Below are positions 61,175 through 64,000 of a stretch of 64,000 bases of DNA, in pieces. Under the pieces are notes generated by a model. The model searched no databases. It had not been told where the DNA came from and saw only the letters and a program-made list of their open reading frames with translations. The DNA lies in the NCBI GenBank assembly GCA_035578155.1, contig JAPWDM010000015.1:13130574-13194573 (forward strand). The letters are read 5' to 3'. Origin of the DNA: Brachynemurus nebulosus (taxonomy: Eukaryota > Arthropoda > Insecta > Neuroptera > Myrmeleontidae). Made by a program: the position numbers and the translations under genes. Position 1 is the stretch's first letter; every line of letters begins with the position of its first letter.

Positions 61175-62755
61175 CAAGGAGATGCACCCAGAGTGAAATT
61201 CAGGATTTTAATGAAACTTCGCTGGTGTGTAGAATAGGCAAAAATAAGGGACCCGTATTTTCTTTTATCGGCCATCTTCCACGGTTAGGGGGTGAAGCCA
61301 GCCCCTAAAATTGGGGGTTCAAATCGTATTTTTTAAGATATCTCGAAAACTATAACAGATAGAGGAAAACTTTAAATTGACGAAATGTTACTCTTTGAAA
61401 GACTTATTCACCTGTATAGGTTAAACCAGGGCCGGGTTCATAAGAGAGGCTGGAGGGGTGAAAATGTGGGTAAATTTTCTTGTATAGCCTGAATTGTTCA
61501 ATGTCTCCAATTTTTGGCATCATAAATAGAAAGAGCACCAAAAATTAGGGGATACGTGTTTTTGAGTTTTTTCGAAACATGTGTGGTATCCAAGCCATAT
61601 GAGGAAGAAAGAAATAGGGTAGATTATATTGCATTATTATTGATTGCAAATACCTTCTATATTTTTTTATTTTTATATTTATTTTCATCATGAAAATGTA
61701 AATTTTTACTTTCCGATAATGATTCATGTATTTTTCAGTACTTACTTAATTGGTAATTTAGCCATTTGTATATTTGGTTACTAATATTCGATATTTTTAT
61801 ACCTATTTCTACCAAAGTTCTCTGGCCTATAAGTGTTAATGAATGTTCAACAAGGAGCAATAATCTTCCGTTCAACAATTGCCTTTATCTTCTTACAAAT
61901 TCACTTTTAACCAAATAAACTCGGTTTATTTCTTTCTCAATATTCAAACTATTTTTCTTATTCTTTTTGTATGTTTTATAGGTGTCAACCCGATTTCCCA
62001 ATTCGCAAAATTTATTACAAAGCACCTGAACAGTAAGTGAAAGAGATTATTGCTTCTTGTCGAGCATTCATTAACACAAGCACACCAGAGAACTTTAACT
62101 TTCGCAGAAATAGGTATAAAAAATATCAAATATGAGTAACCAAATGTACACATGGCTAAATTACCAATTAAGTTAATACTGAAAAATATATGAACCATTA
62201 TCGGAAAGTAAAAATTTACATTTTTATGATGAAAATCAACATAAAAATTAAAAAATATAAGACGTATTTGCAATCAATAATAATGCAATATAATCTACCC
62301 TATTTTTTCTTCATTATATGTATTTTTTTTTCTTCCTTATACCACACATATTTCGAAAAAACGCAAAAACACGTATGCCTTATTTTTTGGTGCTCTTACT
62401 ATTTATGATGGCAAACATTTGATACATTGAACCATTCAAGCTGTACAAGAAAATTCACCCCCATTTTCACCCCTCCAGTCCCTCTTATGAACCCGGTCCT
62501 GGTTTAACCTATACAAGTGAATAGGTCTTTCAAAAAGTAACATTTCGTCAATTTAAAGTTTTCCTCTATCTCTTATAGTTTTCGAGATATTTTAAGAAAT
62601 ACGATTTGAACCCTCAACTTTAGGGGCTGGTTTCACCCCCTAAACGTGGAGGATGGCCGATAAAAAAAAATACGGGCCTAATAAAAAATTGCCTATTCTA
62701 CACACCAGCGAAGTTCCATTAAAATGCCGAATTTCACTCTGGGTGCATTTCCTTG
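61175..62755. mobile_element. 1.58-kb foldback element with TTA duplication
   Basis: Arms 61175-61866 and 62042-62755 are inverted and about 85-90% alike; loop 175 bp. Ends caaggagatgcacccagagt and mirror actctgggtgcatttccttg. TTA precedes (61172-61174) and follows (62756-62758). Removing the element and one TTA joins a retrotransposon reading frame exactly, so the boundaries are certain. TTA duplication fits PIF/Harbinger-type or related integration. No coding capacity. An arm-derived copy sits at 24408. Confidence 0.93.
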
Positions 62756-62758
62756 TTA

Positions 62759-62980
62759 GAACCGGCCACAGCAATTTTACACATTAGTATCTTTTAAACC
62801 AAACACCACCTCCAAGTTGTCATGTATACCGGACATGCCTCACAATGAACACATGCTAATCGAGTGTAGAAAATATAGTCACTCAGAAAAACCCTAAAAA
62901 CACCGAATAATTTAGCAGACCTTCTGGGAAACAATCAAGAAACCAACAATAAATACCTAAGGCCCGATTTACATTAACGC
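62759..62980 (+). pseudogene. Non-LTR retrotransposon ORF2, C-terminal zinc region (3' piece)
   Basis: Continuation of 60500-61174: ARL (before) plus RTGHSNFTH (after), then CHVYPDMPHNEHMLIECRKY (zinc-knuckle-like) and NLADLLGNNQETNN. One in-frame stop (TAG at about 62786). Confidence 0.75.
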
Positions 62981-62982
62981 TC

Positions 62983-63078
62983 CGCTCTCACTCCGATATC
63001 ACTACGCTCCCGATTTGATATAATCTTGTTGTGTTCACATTACAGTGTTGATATCATGCTGGTACCTATTCGTTCTCT
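62983..63078 (+). repeat. Start of another dispersed repeat running to the window edge
   Basis: ggcccgatttacattaacgc followed by 'ctccgctctcactccgatatc'. The same 'ctccgat...atcactccg' vocabulary recurs at 63840-64000 (tcggtctcagttcgatac, gatatcgctccgat), so the hAT MITE sits inside this element. Its right end lies outside the window. Confidence 0.4.
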
Positions 63079-63086
63079 ATTCACAT
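63079..63086. repeat. 8-bp target duplication, left
   Basis: attcacat, repeated exactly at 63815-63822. Confidence 0.95.
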
Positions 63087-63814
63087 TAGAGATGTCGATT
63101 TTAAATCGATTAATTGAAAATCGATTAATCGAAGCTTAAAAAATCGATTTTTCTCATTTGAATCGAAATTTTCGATTTTTCTCATTTGAATCGATTCATG
63201 AATCGATTATTAAAAGTAAGAGATCGATAATCGATTTTTTCCAAAAATAACTTCATTTTAATAGTAATTCAGAATTCTACAAAGAAACATGTGTTAAAAT
63301 GAAACACCAAAAACTCTATTGTTAATTGTCACTTTTTACCCGTTATATCAACGAACCCCTCCTATGGCTCTATATAAGTCAGACTATTACTACAAAAGGA
63401 AGGAAGCGACCACCTATCTGTGCAAACGACGATCCTTTTCCCACAAAAGTGATTTATTTAGAAAACATTTTTTTGTCAATTTGTTTGAAATTTTTGAATA
63501 AACTTGGTTCAATTCGTGGTATTCGTCCTACCTATTCAATTGCCTTATTTTTTATAATTACAATTGAAAAGTTAACTCACTCATCGCCTTTACAAATATA
63601 ATACCTTACAAGGCGTTTTTACACGATATTACCTATGTACTATCAAGTAAGTCCCTTAAACAAAAATTATCAGCTAATTTTATTAAACTTTTCAAAATTT
63701 CGATTTTTTAGATCGATCTCACAGAATCGATTTTTTTTTTTTTGAATCGATTTTTTTGATTTCAATTTAAATCGATTCAAAAATCGATCTTTTTTCGGAG
63801 AATCGACATCTCTA
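63087..63814. mobile_element. 728-bp hAT MITE (TAGAGATGTCGATT ends)
   Basis: Ends tagagatgtcgattttaaat and its mirror are flanked by attcacat on both sides, an 8-bp duplication typical of hAT. Subterminal regions are packed with aatcgatt words on both strands. The short frames inside (63319-63601) show no family features. Confidence 0.95.
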
Positions 63815-64000
63815 ATTCACATTATAATGCCACTCTGGGTACACTCCCAGTTCGGTCTCAGTTCGATACAAATATCTTTTCATAACAGCTGAATGCAAGC
63901 GGAGTGGAGTGGAATCAAAAAAGCGTTTACACTATAAGTACAAGCCATAACAAGTCTGATATCGCTCCGATAAAATATTACCTGAGTGGTATTGATATTG
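63815..64000. repeat. Right target duplication and continuing repeat
   Basis: attcacat at 63815-63822, then the repeat body described at 62983, to the window end. Confidence 0.5.

Overview
The window is AT-rich eukaryotic DNA, almost certainly from an arthropod and most likely an insect. It has long (AT)n tracts, degenerate CCTAA-type (insect telomere-like) motifs, and many transposon families typical of insects: Tc1, mariner, pogo/Tigger, piggyBac, hAT MITEs, Ty3/Gypsy, RTE-like and RNase H-bearing non-LTR elements. I see no confident single-copy host gene. The species cannot be fixed from the sequence.

Layout. 1-5.2 kb: a 3.4-kb palindromic (foldback) element inside the 3' end of a mariner-type transposase copy. 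5.2-7.3 kb: decayed Gypsy pol on the minus strand. 7.5-9.8 kb: a 5'-truncated non-LTR element with poly(A), a target-site duplication and a 3' UTR built from hairpins. 9.9-13 kb: RTE-like fragment, small repeat ORF, tRNA-Ala-like sequence. 13.1-16.8 kb: one long (AT)n tract split by an apparently intact Tc1-like element (341-aa transposase) and by a 1.8-kb TG...CA insertion. 17.2-18.4 kb: an inverted duplication around a microsatellite. 18.9-23 kb: non-LTR fragment, broken piggyBac, 929-bp MITE. 23.7-31.5 kb: one Gypsy copy opened up by about 5 kb of other DNA, including a second foldback and a heat-shock-element-like tandem repeat. 34-42.3 kb: deleted mariner, LTR sequence, and two broken env-like glycoprotein genes in opposite orientation that resemble arthropod (chuvirus-type) fusion glycoproteins. 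43-46.7 kb: a stack of MITEs.

47.3-56.1 kb is the least ordinary part. It holds a compact C2H2 zinc-finger gene with TATA, Inr and close poly(A) signals, a fragment of a protein-primed-type family B DNA polymerase, and a hemopexin-repeat-like pseudogene. A complete 3.0-kb pogo-like transposon and a 2.0-kb MITE-like element lie among them. I infer that these may be remnants of a Polinton/Maverick or endogenous DNA virus, but the link rests on proximity and one polymerase match.

56.3-64 kb: LTR copy, deleted mariner, further inverted-repeat elements, a non-LTR pseudogene split by a 1.58-kb foldback with an exact TTA duplication, and a hAT MITE with a perfect 8-bp duplication.

The genes do not form a pathway. 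The window is a nested transposon graveyard with two elements, the Tc1-like one and possibly the pogo-like one, that look recent.
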